From the NCBI RefSeq assembly GCF_038096175.1, contig NZ_CP151099.1, positions 1,180,501-1,244,500 on the forward strand: a DNA stretch of 64,000 bases, written 5' to 3'. The DNA comes from Nostoc sp. UHCC 0302 (GTDB lineage: Bacteria > Cyanobacteriota > Cyanobacteriia > Cyanobacteriales > Nostocaceae). A program made the translations under genes and the position numbers. Shown here piece by piece: positions 10,132 to 18,850 of the stretch; the first letter of the stretch is position 1, and every line of letters begins with the position of its first letter. A model generated the notes under the pieces. It was not told the origin of the DNA. It did not search any database and saw only the letters and a list, made by a program, of their open reading frames with translations.

Positions 10132-10380
10132 GATTATGCTCCAGTACGCAAATTTAGATGTAGACTAAAGGGTCTCGATAAAATTTGCTGTTTCATCCTG
10201 CCCTATCCTTTGATCATGCTTGACAGCAAAAGGCAAGCCACTTTATTGGCGTCTACTTTCAAGAAAAGTTTAACTCTTCAATAATTTGCTAATTTGAGGC
10301 AAAAAGTGAATTGATCCTGGGCAGGATTTTTTGTGAGTAACTAATCAATTGGTTATAAGTCTATAGATTTGATTTTCAAC

Positions 10381-10812
10381 TTATTCTGATTTGCTATTTT
10401 GCTGCGGCAATGGCATCTTGGCGAATTTGGGTAAATCTGGGTTCATGTAATCCCACGGCTGGGCGCTAGCTGTGTAAAAGTCCATTGCAGGTTTGAACCA
10501 GGTGGGATCATCGAGAGTCCCTGCTAAAATGCCCATCAGTTCAGGAATCGGGGGCTTGCTAAATAATCGGGAACCGCAGTTTGGACAAAAGCCTCGACCA
10601 ACAGTGCTACCGCTATCGCCAATCACATCATAGTATTTGACATCTCCGGTAATGGTGACTGCCTTCTGCGGCACGAGAAGCCCGGATGCATAAGCACTTC
10701 CTGTGGCCCGTTGACAATCGCGACAGTGGCAATTCCCCATCGCCAAGGGTTCGGCTGAACACTCGTAGCGAACAGAACCGCACAGACAACCACCTGTAAA
10801 TTTTGTAGCCAT
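10381..10812 (-). CDS. GFA-family (glutathione-dependent formaldehyde-activating-like) zinc protein
   Basis: A 143-residue member of the GFA fold, which binds structural zinc. Cysteines are in CLCGSVRYEC, CHCRDCQ and CPNCGSRLF, the standard set for the family. Most members have no proven enzyme role, so the name should not be read as formaldehyde metabolism. The start at 10812 has an AAGGA box about 10 bases upstream. It lies 93 bases downstream of the AraC regulator on the same strand and could share its transcript or be its target (inference). Confidence 0.88.
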   Translation of the reverse strand: MATKFTGGCLCGSVRYECSAEPLAMGNCHCRDCQRATGSAYASGLLVPQKAVTITGDVKYYDVIGDSGSTVGRGFCPNCGSRLFSKPPIPELMGILAGTLDDPTWFKPAMDFYTASAQPWDYMNPDLPKFAKMPLPQQNSKSE

Positions 10813-10905
10813 AAAAATATCTATCCTTGGAAGCGTTCTAACTTATAAAGTAGCGATCGCACCTTATTTAGTCTTACAAGTTTTTGCTTTTTTTACAGGT
10901 TTCTG

Positions 10906-11811
10906 CTATTTTTCTCGAACCACTTTCGGCGTGACTCCCAGCAGGCGTTTAAAATGACTGGTTAAATGTCCCTGATTGGCAAAGCCAACTTTATAAGTGA
11001 TATCCGCAATTGATAAGTCACTTTTAACGAGGAGTTCTTTAGCGCGATCAACCCGGCATTTAATCACAAATTGATGGGGTGAATATCCTGTCGATTGTTT
11101 GAATAATCGAGAGAAATGCGAAAGACTCATCTGAGCCATATCAGCCAATTCAGTCAAGCCAATATTACAGTCAAGATTGGCGTGGATGTAATCAATAACT
11201 TGTTGTAATTTGTAGTTAGGCAAACCACTGTTTGTGATTTGCTGCTTTTGTTTACGAAGAGCGTAACGATGGAAAAGATGGTTAACGAGAAACGTGGCGG
11301 CAGATTCTGCATATAAGCGGCTAGAATGCCGATTTTGTTCTAGTTCAGCTTTCAGCGCCAGTCCAATTTGATAAATCAGCGGGTCAAACGTTGGAAATTG
11401 AGGATGCAGTTCTAGACAACCTATGTCAATCGATTCCGCCGAGAGAGTGCGGGCAAGAAAATCGGAGTTAAAACCCAAGGTAATGCCTTTGCTTTTCTGG
11501 GTATCTGATTGCCAATAAGCTGTACCACGTGGAATAATCAGGCTATGGCCTGTGACAAGAGAGCTTTTTTGCAATCGTCCATTAATTCGCGCTTCCACAG
11601 CATACTCAGACGGCATCTCTGTATAAATATGAATCGCATTCTCTGGAAAGATAATCTCTTCTGGTAATGCACTGGCGCTTCTACTATGAGTGAACTGGAA
11701 GCGGATACCATTCCAACCCGAATTGTCATTGCAGAGTAAAGATTGACGATTAAAGCTTTTTAATATTGCTGTTTCTACAGCACAGGATTGATGGTGGTCT
11801 GTCTTTGACAT
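10906..11811 (-). CDS. AraC/XylS-family transcriptional regulator
   Basis: A 301-residue DNA-binding regulator. The C-terminal 100 residues hold both AraC helix-turn-helix units: IGLTELADMAQMSLSHFSR and LSIADITYKVGFANQGHLTS, followed by the conserved FKRLLGVTPKVVR. The N-terminal 180 residues form a cupin-like sensing region of unknown ligand. It sits upstream of the GFA gene on the same strand, which may be its target. No frameshift or truncation is seen. Confidence 0.92.
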   Translation of the reverse strand: MSKTDHHQSCAVETAILKSFNRQSLLCNDNSGWNGIRFQFTHSRSASALPEEIIFPENAIHIYTEMPSEYAVEARINGRLQKSSLVTGHSLIIPRGTAYWQSDTQKSKGITLGFNSDFLARTLSAESIDIGCLELHPQFPTFDPLIYQIGLALKAELEQNRHSSRLYAESAATFLVNHLFHRYALRKQKQQITNSGLPNYKLQQVIDYIHANLDCNIGLTELADMAQMSLSHFSRLFKQSTGYSPHQFVIKCRVDRAKELLVKSDLSIADITYKVGFANQGHLTSHFKRLLGVTPKVVREK

Positions 11812-12098
11812 GACTCTTACTTACCTTATGAAAAATCTAAGCAGATGCACCAGACTTACAGCTATTTTCAGGTAAATGAATTTTTTTTAGCGCATACCGT
11901 TACAAAGATGCAAAAATCTGGTCTAAATAAATGAAACCTATTGTAATTGCCATTTTTGGGAACAATACATAATTTATCTGATTTTATGTATTTCGGCTAG
12001 AAAATTAGTGTAGGCGCTGAAGAGGTGGAAGAGTACAGGGGATATTTTTGGTTTATGCATGGCTGTGAAATTTTTTCATTCCGGCTGCATTGTTAATA

Positions 12099-12333
12099 CA
12101 TCGCCTCGTTATGCCAATGCATCGCTTCGTTATGCCAATACATCGCCTCGTTATGCCAATGCGTCACCTCGTTATGCCAATGCGTCACCTCGTTATGCCA
12201 ACGCATCGCCTCATTATGCCAATACATCACCTCGTTATGCCAATGCATCACCCGTTATGCCAATACATCACCTCGTTATGCCAATGCATCACCCGTTATG
12301 CCAATGCATCGCCTCATTATGCCAATGCATCGG
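12099..12333. repeat. Tandem array 1: 21-bp units, 11 copies plus a partial
   Basis: Eleven head-to-tail units run from 12099 to 12327, then a partial to 12333. Each reads roughly CATCGCCTCGTTATGCCAAT plus one base. Units at 12246 and 12287 are 20 bases long, each lacking one base, so no reading frame stays open in register. The overlapping open frames with RYANASP and MPMHRLV heptads are therefore by-products. On the minus strand the unit reads GATGCATTGGCATAAC followed by GAGGC, close to array 2. Bases 11812-12098 upstream hold the AraC promoter and no gene. Confidence 0.9.
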
Positions 12334-12415
12334 CTAGAACACTAATTCAGTAATCCAGGAAGAACCTTTTCCCCTCACCCTTTCCTTGTTCCCCATTGAA
12401 TCGGCATAACGTTGT

Positions 12416-12982
12416 TTAGGAGTTTGGGTACAACCATTTGTAGAACAACCGAGTCAACTGAGGCATGACAATGTAAGTGAGTAAACACACGACGATGCCA
12501 ACAGTAATCAATTGCGCGAGTAACCAAGGAAGAGGCGCAAGTAAGGGAGCTAAAATATATCTCACCGTTGATAATGTCACGAATACAGCTAACCAAGTGA
12601 GTAACACCATTTTGTAACGTTTCGGTGGCGATTGTGACGATCGCCTTGGCAGTCTAAACCAAGTTTCTAAACCTGTAAGAATTTGTACATCTTCCGATGC
12701 TTGAATCAAGGGTTTAACTCGTTCAATCCACTCGCGACGCACATCTGAATCTAACCAAGCTTGTAAATGCTGGTGATGGTCAAAATGCAGAATTATAATA
12801 TACTCTGGATGCAGTCCCTTCTGCGGTCGCAAGATGTTGACTCCTAAATGTCCTTTAAATGTTTTGGCGACTGGGATAATTCCTTTCATCCATTCTTCAT
12901 ATCCCTCTTCCCTACCTGGTTTAATTAAATGGGTAATCACAGCCGTGACATGATGCTCAGAGTTAACTTCAGGATTATTCAT
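12416..12982 (-). CDS. Antibiotic-biosynthesis-monooxygenase-like domain protein with membrane tail
   Basis: 188 residues. The first 110 form an ABM-type ferredoxin-like fold (VTAVITHLIKPGREEGYEEW, FKGHLGVNIL, EYIIILHFDHHQHLQAWLDS). Two transmembrane helices follow (about residues 125-145 and 150-172), ending in a short basic tail. This layout matches the COG3224-type membrane-anchored ABM proteins, whose substrate is unknown. The start at 12982 is the only suitable ATG. It is transcribed away from the PrmA-like gene and towards array 1. Confidence 0.85.
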   Translation of the reverse strand: MNNPEVNSEHHVTAVITHLIKPGREEGYEEWMKGIIPVAKTFKGHLGVNILRPQKGLHPEYIIILHFDHHQHLQAWLDSDVRREWIERVKPLIQASEDVQILTGLETWFRLPRRSSQSPPKRYKMVLLTWLAVFVTLSTVRYILAPLLAPLPWLLAQLITVGIVVCLLTYIVMPQLTRLFYKWLYPNS

Positions 12983-13099
12983 TAATTTAGTTGTTAAAGC
13001 TTAAGGCATAAAAATACTACCATTTAGGATAAATGCGCCATTCTAACAGGTGTACGCGCAAAGCCAGAAGTGAATTAGACAGCACCAAAGGAAGAAAAT

Positions 13100-14062
13100 A
13101 TGCCGTGGATAGAATTGAGCCTTGACACAACACACGAGGCGGTTGATTGGGTTCGGACGCTGGTTGCTGAAACTATTAATATTGATGATATTCATATTAC
13201 AAAATATGCTGCACAGAACTTAGATGCTGAGGACATAGCACATCCCCCCTGGAGTTTTACGATTCGCTTGTATCTAGCCTACGATGTGCATTCGCGGCTG
13301 CGTGTAGAAAAAATCGTTAATCTACTATCACCCTTGTACCGTACAGGACTAACAACAGAAATTCAAACAACTGTGGTTGAAGAGAAACTCACAAACGCAG
13401 ATGTACTTAACCCTGTTGCTCATCGAATAGGAAAACGTTTCGTTGTGCTAGCTCCTGATGTACTTTATCAGTCTCAAGCAGCAGATGAAATAATTTTGAG
13501 ACTCAAGACTAGTCTCTCTTTTGGTAGTGGTCTCCACCCAGCAACCATTCTCAGCCTACAACTAATTGAGCGGCATATTGTCCCTAAGATGAATGTTCTC
13601 GACTTAGGAGCAGGTTCAGGTATTCTGAGTGTGGCGATCGCAAAATTAGGTGCAACTGTTTTAGCACTAGACAATGACAGCATTGCTGTGCAAGCAGCTC
13701 AAGACGCTGTACATCTTAACAAAGTAGAGCAGCAAGTAACAGTCATGGAAGGCAGTTTGGGATGTGGCAGCGAATTAGGGCATTGGATGGGTGGAGATAG
13801 CATCAACAATGTGCCAAAAATTGAAGCTATAGAGAAATTTGACGTCGTAGTCGCCAATATCCTGGCACGGATGCATACTGCCCTCGCTAATGACTACCAA
13901 AAGGCGCTGCGTCAAACTAACCCACAATCAGGACTACTGATTACATCTGGTTTTACCACTGATCATGAGGAAGATGTTAACAGGGCTTTAACAGAGGCAG
14001 GATTTGAGTTTGTCGATTGTGAACGATTGAACGAGTGGGTTGCCCTTGCTCATCGTAAGTAA
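13100..14062 (+). CDS. prmA: Ribosomal protein L11 methyltransferase-like (PrmA)
   Basis: Predicted SAM-dependent methyltransferase that trimethylates ribosomal protein L11. The N-terminal domain starts MPWIELSLDTTHEAVDWV. The Rossmann domain has motif I LDLGAGSGIL near residue 167, the acidic residue in ALDNDS, and VVANILARMH in place of the catalytic NPP-type motif, as in PrmA. The end EWVALAHRK matches the usual PrmA ending. At 320 residues it is slightly longer than most, with a linker around GCGSELGHWMGGDSINNVP. AAGGAAG lies about 6 bases before the ATG. A divergent paralogue of unknown substrate remains possible. Confidence 0.85.
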   Translation: MPWIELSLDTTHEAVDWVRTLVAETINIDDIHITKYAAQNLDAEDIAHPPWSFTIRLYLAYDVHSRLRVEKIVNLLSPLYRTGLTTEIQTTVVEEKLTNADVLNPVAHRIGKRFVVLAPDVLYQSQAADEIILRLKTSLSFGSGLHPATILSLQLIERHIVPKMNVLDLGAGSGILSVAIAKLGATVLALDNDSIAVQAAQDAVHLNKVEQQVTVMEGSLGCGSELGHWMGGDSINNVPKIEAIEKFDVVVANILARMHTALANDYQKALRQTNPQSGLLITSGFTTDHEEDVNRALTEAGFEFVDCERLNEWVALAHRK

Positions 14063-14193
14063 TTAACTCGCTTTGATCAATTCTTCGAGTTGCCACGCAC
14101 TATTATAAATAAATCATTGGCGATCGCAGTACCCAACAAAATCAAACTACAACCAAATATCATTTACTAACTAACCTGCGGAATCTGGGGTAT

Positions 14194-14414
14194 ATACAGC
14201 AGATTTCAAGTTGATGAAGTACACGATATAGGTCTCATGGTTACTGAGCGTACTTGTACTGAGCCTGTCCTGAGCGTAGCCGAAGGGCGCAGCCGAAGTA
14301 GTCGAAGTAAAGTTAGGTAGAAAGCTTGTTTTCCTTCTGACTCACCTCGGCTACGCTCGGCGACCACCGAGCGTAGCCGAGGTGCGACCACCTGAATTCT
14401 GAATTCTGCTGTAT
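14194..14414. mobile_element. MITE-like element, CAGCAGA-type terminal inverted repeats (221 bp)
   Basis: ATACAGCAGATTTCA at 14194-14208 is repeated inverted at 14400-14414 with one mismatch. The interior is non-coding and carries a second repeat (GAGCCTGTCCTGAGCG, GTAGCCGAAGG) and a perfect long palindrome at 14343-14384. An element with the same ends but a different, shorter interior lies at 63239-63336. No transposase is inside, so any movement would be in trans. Confidence 0.6.
14343..14384. repeat. Perfect 18-bp inverted repeat, 6-base loop
   Basis: CACCTCGGCTACGCTCGG (14343-14360) is followed by CGACCA and then its exact reverse complement (14367-14384). It is GC-rich, unlike its surroundings, and would form a very stable cruciform or RNA hairpin. 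It lies inside the MITE-like element. Confidence 0.9.
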
Positions 14415-14463
14415 GTATGTGATTTTGTTTCAGTCGGGGTCTAAATCCTCATGTAAAACAGGA

Positions 14464-14520
14464 TTTAATTACGAATTACGTTAGCGTAGCAAGGCGGAGC
14501 ATCGTTACGAATTATGAATT
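14464..14520. repeat. Spacer repeat related to 53018-53098
   Basis: AATTACGAATTACGTTAGCG followed by GGCGGAGCATCGTTACGAA lies just upstream of aroA. The same text occurs inverted at 53018-53098 after the REC-kinase gene. It is a dispersed intergenic repeat of unknown function. Confidence 0.7.
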
Positions 14521-14564
14521 ATTTTTATGTAAACTGTAGGTGGTCACTAGTGTAGAGGTTTAAC

Positions 14565-15848
14565 GTGGATACCATTGCAATCCCTACTGTGAATCGCCCA
14601 GTGGATGCCACGGTGGAAATTCCCGGTTCTAAAAGTATTACGAATCGAGCATTGTTAGTTGCTGCCTTAGCACAAGGCGACTCGATTTTAGAAAATGCTT
14701 TATTTAGTGAAGATAGCGAGTATTTTGCCAAATGTATAGAGCAATTAGGCATTCCCATTACACTCAATCCTAATCAGGCTCAAATCCAGGTAGCGGGAAA
14801 GGGTGGTGATATTCCAGCTAAGCAGGCAGATTTATTTGTGGGTTTATCAGGGACTACAGCACGGTTTATCTCCGCACTGGTAGCGTTGGGGAATGGCGGC
14901 GAATATCGTTTAGATGGTGTTCCCCGAATGCGGGAACGACCAATGGGCGATTTGCTCAATGTACTGCAAGCAGGCGGAGCGACTGTTAACTTTGATGGGA
15001 ACCCAGGCTTTATGCCTTACACCGTCTACAGTCAGCAATTCTCCGGTGGAAATTTTCGCTTGAAGGCGAACCAAACGAGTCAGCAACTTTCGGCATTGCT
15101 GATGATTGCTCCTTATGCTCAACAAGACACACTTGTTGAGGTTGAGGGTACGCTAGTTTCCCAATCTTACGTCAAAATGACCTGTAGCTTAATGGCAGAT
15201 TTTGGCGTGGAGGTGATTGAAACTAAAGAGAATCAATTTCAGATTAAATCGGGTCAGTTATATCAAGGTCGAAATTACACAATAGAACCCGATGCGTCAA
15301 ATGCCTCTTATTTTTTTGCAGCCGCGGCTGTCACAGGTGGACGGGTTCGGGTTAACCATTTGACCAAACAATCCTGTCAAGGTGATATTCTTTGGCTAAA
15401 TGTTTTAGAACAGATGGGTTGTCAGATTAATGATTCTGACACTTATACCGAAGTCATCGGCCCGAAGCAATTGCAAGGTATTGATATTGATATGAATGAT
15501 ATATCAGATTTAGTGCAAACATTAGGAGCGATCGCACCTTTTGCCAATTCACCAATTACTATTCGTAATGTAGAACATATTCGATATAAAGAAACCGAAC
15601 GCATTCACGCCGTTGTTACCGAGTTGCGTCGCTTAGGAGTCAAGGTTGAGGAATTTGCAGATGGACTGAAGATTGAGCCTAGTCCGATTACTCCAGCTGC
15701 GATTGAAACCTATCATGATCATCGAATGGCGATGGCGTTTGCTGTCACTGGTTTAAAAGTTCCAGGGATTGTGATTAAAGACCCAGGTTGCACAGCAAAG
15801 ACTTTTCCTGATTACTTTACCCGATTCTTTAAAATGTTAGAACAGTAA
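14565..15848 (+). CDS. aroA: 3-phosphoshikimate 1-carboxyvinyltransferase (EPSP synthase)
   Basis: Joins shikimate-3-phosphate and phosphoenolpyruvate to EPSP in the shikimate pathway. At 427 residues it has the usual length. Motifs: EIPGSKSITNRALL (N-terminal active site), LSGTTARFISALVALG, DGVPRMRERPMGDLL, QTSQQLSALLM, DISDLVQTLGAIAPFA and RYKETERIHA, ending with DHRMAMAFAVTGL and DPGCTAKTFPDYF. The start is a GTG at 14565 with AGAGG about 7 bases upstream; no good ATG precedes the conserved start. It is a single gene, with repeats on both sides. Confidence 0.97.
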   Translation: MDTIAIPTVNRPVDATVEIPGSKSITNRALLVAALAQGDSILENALFSEDSEYFAKCIEQLGIPITLNPNQAQIQVAGKGGDIPAKQADLFVGLSGTTARFISALVALGNGGEYRLDGVPRMRERPMGDLLNVLQAGGATVNFDGNPGFMPYTVYSQQFSGGNFRLKANQTSQQLSALLMIAPYAQQDTLVEVEGTLVSQSYVKMTCSLMADFGVEVIETKENQFQIKSGQLYQGRNYTIEPDASNASYFFAAAAVTGGRVRVNHLTKQSCQGDILWLNVLEQMGCQINDSDTYTEVIGPKQLQGIDIDMNDISDLVQTLGAIAPFANSPITIRNVEHIRYKETERIHAVVTELRRLGVKVEEFADGLKIEPSPITPAAIETYHDHRMAMAFAVTGLKVPGIVIKDPGCTAKTFPDYFTRFFKMLEQ

Positions 15849-15864
15849 TTTGCGGGAGTTAGGA

Positions 15865-15892
15865 GTAGAGACGCGATGAATCGCGTCTCTAC
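15865..15892. repeat. Palindromic spacer repeat, GTAGAGACGCGAT family
   Basis: GTAGAGACGCGAT, GA, and its perfect reverse complement form a 13-bp stem just after aroA, so it may also act as a terminator. Related copies are at 18827-18850 and 38464-38522. Confidence 0.85.
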
Positions 15893-15946
15893 AGGAGTTA
15901 GCGTGTCTACCCTAACTCCTGAATTTTGACTATTTAGCTAATTAAA

Positions 15947-16095
15947 GTGAGTTCGATAGCTCATGTAGTAAGCACCTAATTAGCTTAATAAAGAAACCTC
16001 TCCCTGGTTTTACTACGCAAAACCGTCCCTCTCCGAATCGGAGAGGGACAGACTTGAACTTTAGTTCAAGGCAGGGAGAGGTTTGTCGAACTCAC
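15947..16095. mobile_element. MITE-like nested-palindrome element, GTGAGTTCGA ends (149 bp)
   Basis: GTGAGTTCGA at 15947-15956 recurs inverted at 16086-16095. Inside, AAACCTCTCCCTG (15994-16006) pairs exactly with 16072-16084, and a 12-bp palindrome (16025-16049) sits at the centre. A second copy is at 40063-40203 and a lone half-site at about 29101. Non-coding. Confidence 0.7.
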
Positions 16096-16100
16096 GTTAA

Positions 16101-16463
16101 TTAATTGTCATGGTCATGGTCTGGATGAAGACTATTTGTACCTTTATCAGCCTCTAGCAATCGGGAAATAAATACGTCTGGTTTTCTACTAACAACAGAC
16201 TTAACTTTATCAATAGCAATTACTTCATTGATTTTTGTAACCATTTCCCATAGAGTATCTTCCTCTGTTTCTTTGTTGTAAGTTCTGTGTTTAAACCATA
16301 ACAAATCATCCCAAACTCCAATAACTGTAGCGAAATACCACTTATCTCGTATTAGTATCCAGATGTCTTGTTCTAAATAGGTCTGTAGAATAGATTTCAC
16401 AGTGGCTAAGATAATAAAAAGGTATGGTGTTACATAATACGCAAGGATATATAGCAGATGCAA
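16101..16463 (-). CDS. Hypothetical protein with N-terminal membrane segment (120 aa)
   Basis: Not recognised. A hydrophobic N-terminal stretch (LLYILAYYVTPYLFIILATV) suggests a single membrane anchor or uncleaved signal. The rest is charged and soluble, ending in an Asp/His tail (HPDHDHDN). Codon use is AT-rich. No ribosome binding site is clear and the start could lie further in. It sits alone between the MITE-like element and the CHASE2 cyclase. Confidence 0.5.
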   Translation of the reverse strand: MHLLYILAYYVTPYLFIILATVKSILQTYLEQDIWILIRDKWYFATVIGVWDDLLWFKHRTYNKETEEDTLWEMVTKINEVIAIDKVKSVVSRKPDVFISRLLEADKGTNSLHPDHDHDN

Positions 16464-16631
16464 CAGTGTAAATACAGATAGAATGTTGGTATATAGATAT
16501 ATAAGAAAATTAGTAAATTTAAACTATAACCGTTTGCAGGCGAGGATCAGGTGAATATTTAGAAAGTATCAATTAGTTCACGAAGATAAATTAATAGACC
16601 TATTGCATAGAGATTCGGTGTAATATCCAGA

Positions 16632-18824
16632 TTAGCGAAGTGCTTTGAGAACTGCGATCGCTTTTGGAGAAATCGCTGTAAAACGAATCAGAAAATCATG
16701 CTCGTCAACTTGCGATTGTTTCATCACCTTGGCATAGAAGTATGCATCTTCTATTGTCAGTTCCGGTATCAATAACTTGAGTTTAAGATTACTCAAAAGT
16801 TCTAAGGAATCTAACACTCGCAGTTGCGCTCCTTTCTCTAAGAGGCTAATCAATTCCCCTTGATATACTGTTCCAACAGCGTGTTTTCCTTGTAAAACGG
16901 TGTACTCTACAGGTATTACTTGATTCAAGCTAATCATCAAATCATTATCTTCAGGCAAGAACAAGTTATATTTACCGCCAATGCCACGAATTTCATAAAT
17001 TGTCACAGGGTCTTTCATTCCCTTGGGTTCTATTTGTTGTTGTCCAGTAATCTTGATATCAATATTGGCATCTTTACAGGTATTTTCGGAAATCAAAATC
17101 TGTCCTCCTACAGTATAGGACTCAATTCGAGAAGCCAGATTTACATGACTACCGATAACTGTGTATTGAGCGCGTTTTTGAGAACCAACGTTTCCCGCAA
17201 CAACTTCGCCTGTATTGATTCCAATTCCCATTTCTAGGATTGGTAGATTCATTTGCTGATTTTGTTCATTCACCTGCTGCATTGCTAATTGCATCGCCAC
17301 AGCACAAGCGATCGCTCTTTGAGAATCATCTTCGCGGCTTATAGGCGCACCAAACATTACTAGTATACCATCACCCATAAACTCATTAATCGTGCCTTTA
17401 TAGCGATTAATTTCATCTGTCATGGCACTCAAATAAAGATTGAGAATTTTCACTACTTGCTCAGGTGGTAACTGTTCAGAAATAGCAGAAAACCCTCTTA
17501 AATCAGACACAAGAATTGTGACTTTTCTGCGTTCTCCTCCTAGCTTTAACCCAGAAGGAGTTTCTAGGATATTGGCGACTACTTCATCAGTGAGATAGCG
17601 ACCGAAGGTTTTTCGCATTTCGGCAGCACTCTGGGCAATATACTGAGTGAGTGCGATCGCTGATCCTGCAAATGCCAGTAGTGAAGGTACAACGGGAATC
17701 CACCAACCGCCAAGAAACGCTAGAAAACTGCCACTAAGTAAACCGCCACCCGCCAGACTGACAACCATTAAAGTCTTCTGGTTGCTGCTATGGCGTTGTT
17801 GCCAACACAAGGTAGCACCAATGATTGACCAGCCCAAAATCAATAGCCATTCTAGTGACTCAGGTAAAGTTTTAATTGGTGGACGACCATCTAAAGCTGC
17901 GCTCAAAATTTGACTAATTAAATTGGCATGAATTGTTACACCCGCCATCCGTTCTGGCTCAGAAAATACATTACTGCTATAAGGCGTAAAAAACAGATCC
18001 TTCAAACTCTCAGCGGTTGCACCAATTAGTACTACCTTACCTCGCATAAAATCTGCTGGGATACGACCTTCTTGCACAGTTGTTAGAGAAACTTTGCTAA
18101 ACTGCTGTATTCTGCCTCGGTAGTTTAACAGTACTTGATAGCTACCAGCATCGGCTCGGACGTAACCCCCATCATTAGCTTCAAAAGTAGGGAAAACACC
18201 GCGACCTAACTGCAAGTAATTTGAGTTATTTTTTGCTGGCTGTTCAATAATACCTTGAGGTTTCAAGTATAGTAATGCCAGTTTTAAGCCAAAGCTTTCG
18301 ATAACTTCGTCATTCTTTAAATTTACGTATAGCAATCCGCGGCGAATTTTGCCATCCCCATCTAAAGGTATGTCATTTGCCCCAACTTGATGACGTTGTT
18401 TTAAAGCTGGAGGTGCATCAACCGCAGAACTATCAATAGTATCAGAAAATTTTTGCACTCCAATTAAATTAGGAGTAGATTCAAACACCTTAACTAGGTC
18501 TTGATGACCGGGATTTATGGGTAAATCACGATAGATATCTAAACCGATCGCCTTTGGTTGCTGCTGTTTGATTTTCTTTAATAAGCTAGCGAGTGACTTA
18601 TCAGACATAGGCCACTGTCCTTGCTTGCGGATATCTGCCTCATTAATCTCAACAATGACAATGCGGCTATCAATTGGTTCTGGTGGACGGAAAAGAAAAA
18701 ATTGATCTAGCGCTGCCAATTCCAATAATTGCAGCAGTCCACTCAAGCGTAATGCAATTACTAAAACTGTAATATTAGGAACTGCAAATATAATACCCCG
18801 CCATTTCCAGATTTGCGGTTTCAT
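16632..18824 (-). CDS. CHASE2-domain membrane adenylate/guanylate cyclase with C-terminal PilZ-like region
   Basis: A 730-residue sensor cyclase. An N-terminal membrane helix is followed by an extracytoplasmic CHASE2 domain (about residues 40-320; DSRIVIVEINEADI, GKVVLIGATAESLKD), then three hydrophobic helices (about 325-400) and a class III cyclase domain (about 430-610). The metal Asp residues are in LVSDLRGFS (near 441) and FMGDGILVMFG, and the catalytic Asn/Arg in HVNLASRIES. The Thr of YTVIGS suggests cAMP as product, by analogy with cyanobacterial cyclases. The last 110 residues end RFTAISPKAIAVLKAL, like a divergent PilZ domain. Length and layout recall Anabaena CyaA. It is co-directional with the DUF928 gene, 15 bases downstream, so they form an operon. 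Confidence 0.9.
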   Translation of the reverse strand: MKPQIWKWRGIIFAVPNITVLVIALRLSGLLQLLELAALDQFFLFRPPEPIDSRIVIVEINEADIRKQGQWPMSDKSLASLLKKIKQQQPKAIGLDIYRDLPINPGHQDLVKVFESTPNLIGVQKFSDTIDSSAVDAPPALKQRHQVGANDIPLDGDGKIRRGLLYVNLKNDEVIESFGLKLALLYLKPQGIIEQPAKNNSNYLQLGRGVFPTFEANDGGYVRADAGSYQVLLNYRGRIQQFSKVSLTTVQEGRIPADFMRGKVVLIGATAESLKDLFFTPYSSNVFSEPERMAGVTIHANLISQILSAALDGRPPIKTLPESLEWLLILGWSIIGATLCWQQRHSSNQKTLMVVSLAGGGLLSGSFLAFLGGWWIPVVPSLLAFAGSAIALTQYIAQSAAEMRKTFGRYLTDEVVANILETPSGLKLGGERRKVTILVSDLRGFSAISEQLPPEQVVKILNLYLSAMTDEINRYKGTINEFMGDGILVMFGAPISREDDSQRAIACAVAMQLAMQQVNEQNQQMNLPILEMGIGINTGEVVAGNVGSQKRAQYTVIGSHVNLASRIESYTVGGQILISENTCKDANIDIKITGQQQIEPKGMKDPVTIYEIRGIGGKYNLFLPEDNDLMISLNQVIPVEYTVLQGKHAVGTVYQGELISLLEKGAQLRVLDSLELLSNLKLKLLIPELTIEDAYFYAKVMKQSQVDEHDFLIRFTAISPKAIAVLKALR

Positions 18825-18826
18825 AA

Positions 18827-18850
18827 ATAGAGACGCGATTCATCGCATCT
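18827..18850. repeat. GTAGAGACGCGAT-family palindrome at an operon junction
   Basis: ATAGAGACGCGAT, TC, ATCGCATCT forms an imperfect palindrome spanning the end of the DUF928 gene and the gap before the CHASE2 cyclase. The DUF928 stop codon (18840-18842) lies inside it. Confidence 0.75.

Noticed and set aside
10311-10333. Plus-strand terminator ATCCTG/CAGGAT with T-run
   Set aside because: The loop would be only 2-4 bases and no plus-strand gene ends upstream.
12099-12333. CRISPR array
   Set aside because: Units are contiguous with no unique spacers, and no cas genes are in the window. The same holds for arrays 2 and 3.
12059-12353. Open frames with RYANASP and MPMHRLV heptads as a repeat protein
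   Set aside because: Two 20-bp units switch frames within the array, there is no ribosome binding site and the residues merely reflect the 21-bp DNA repeat.
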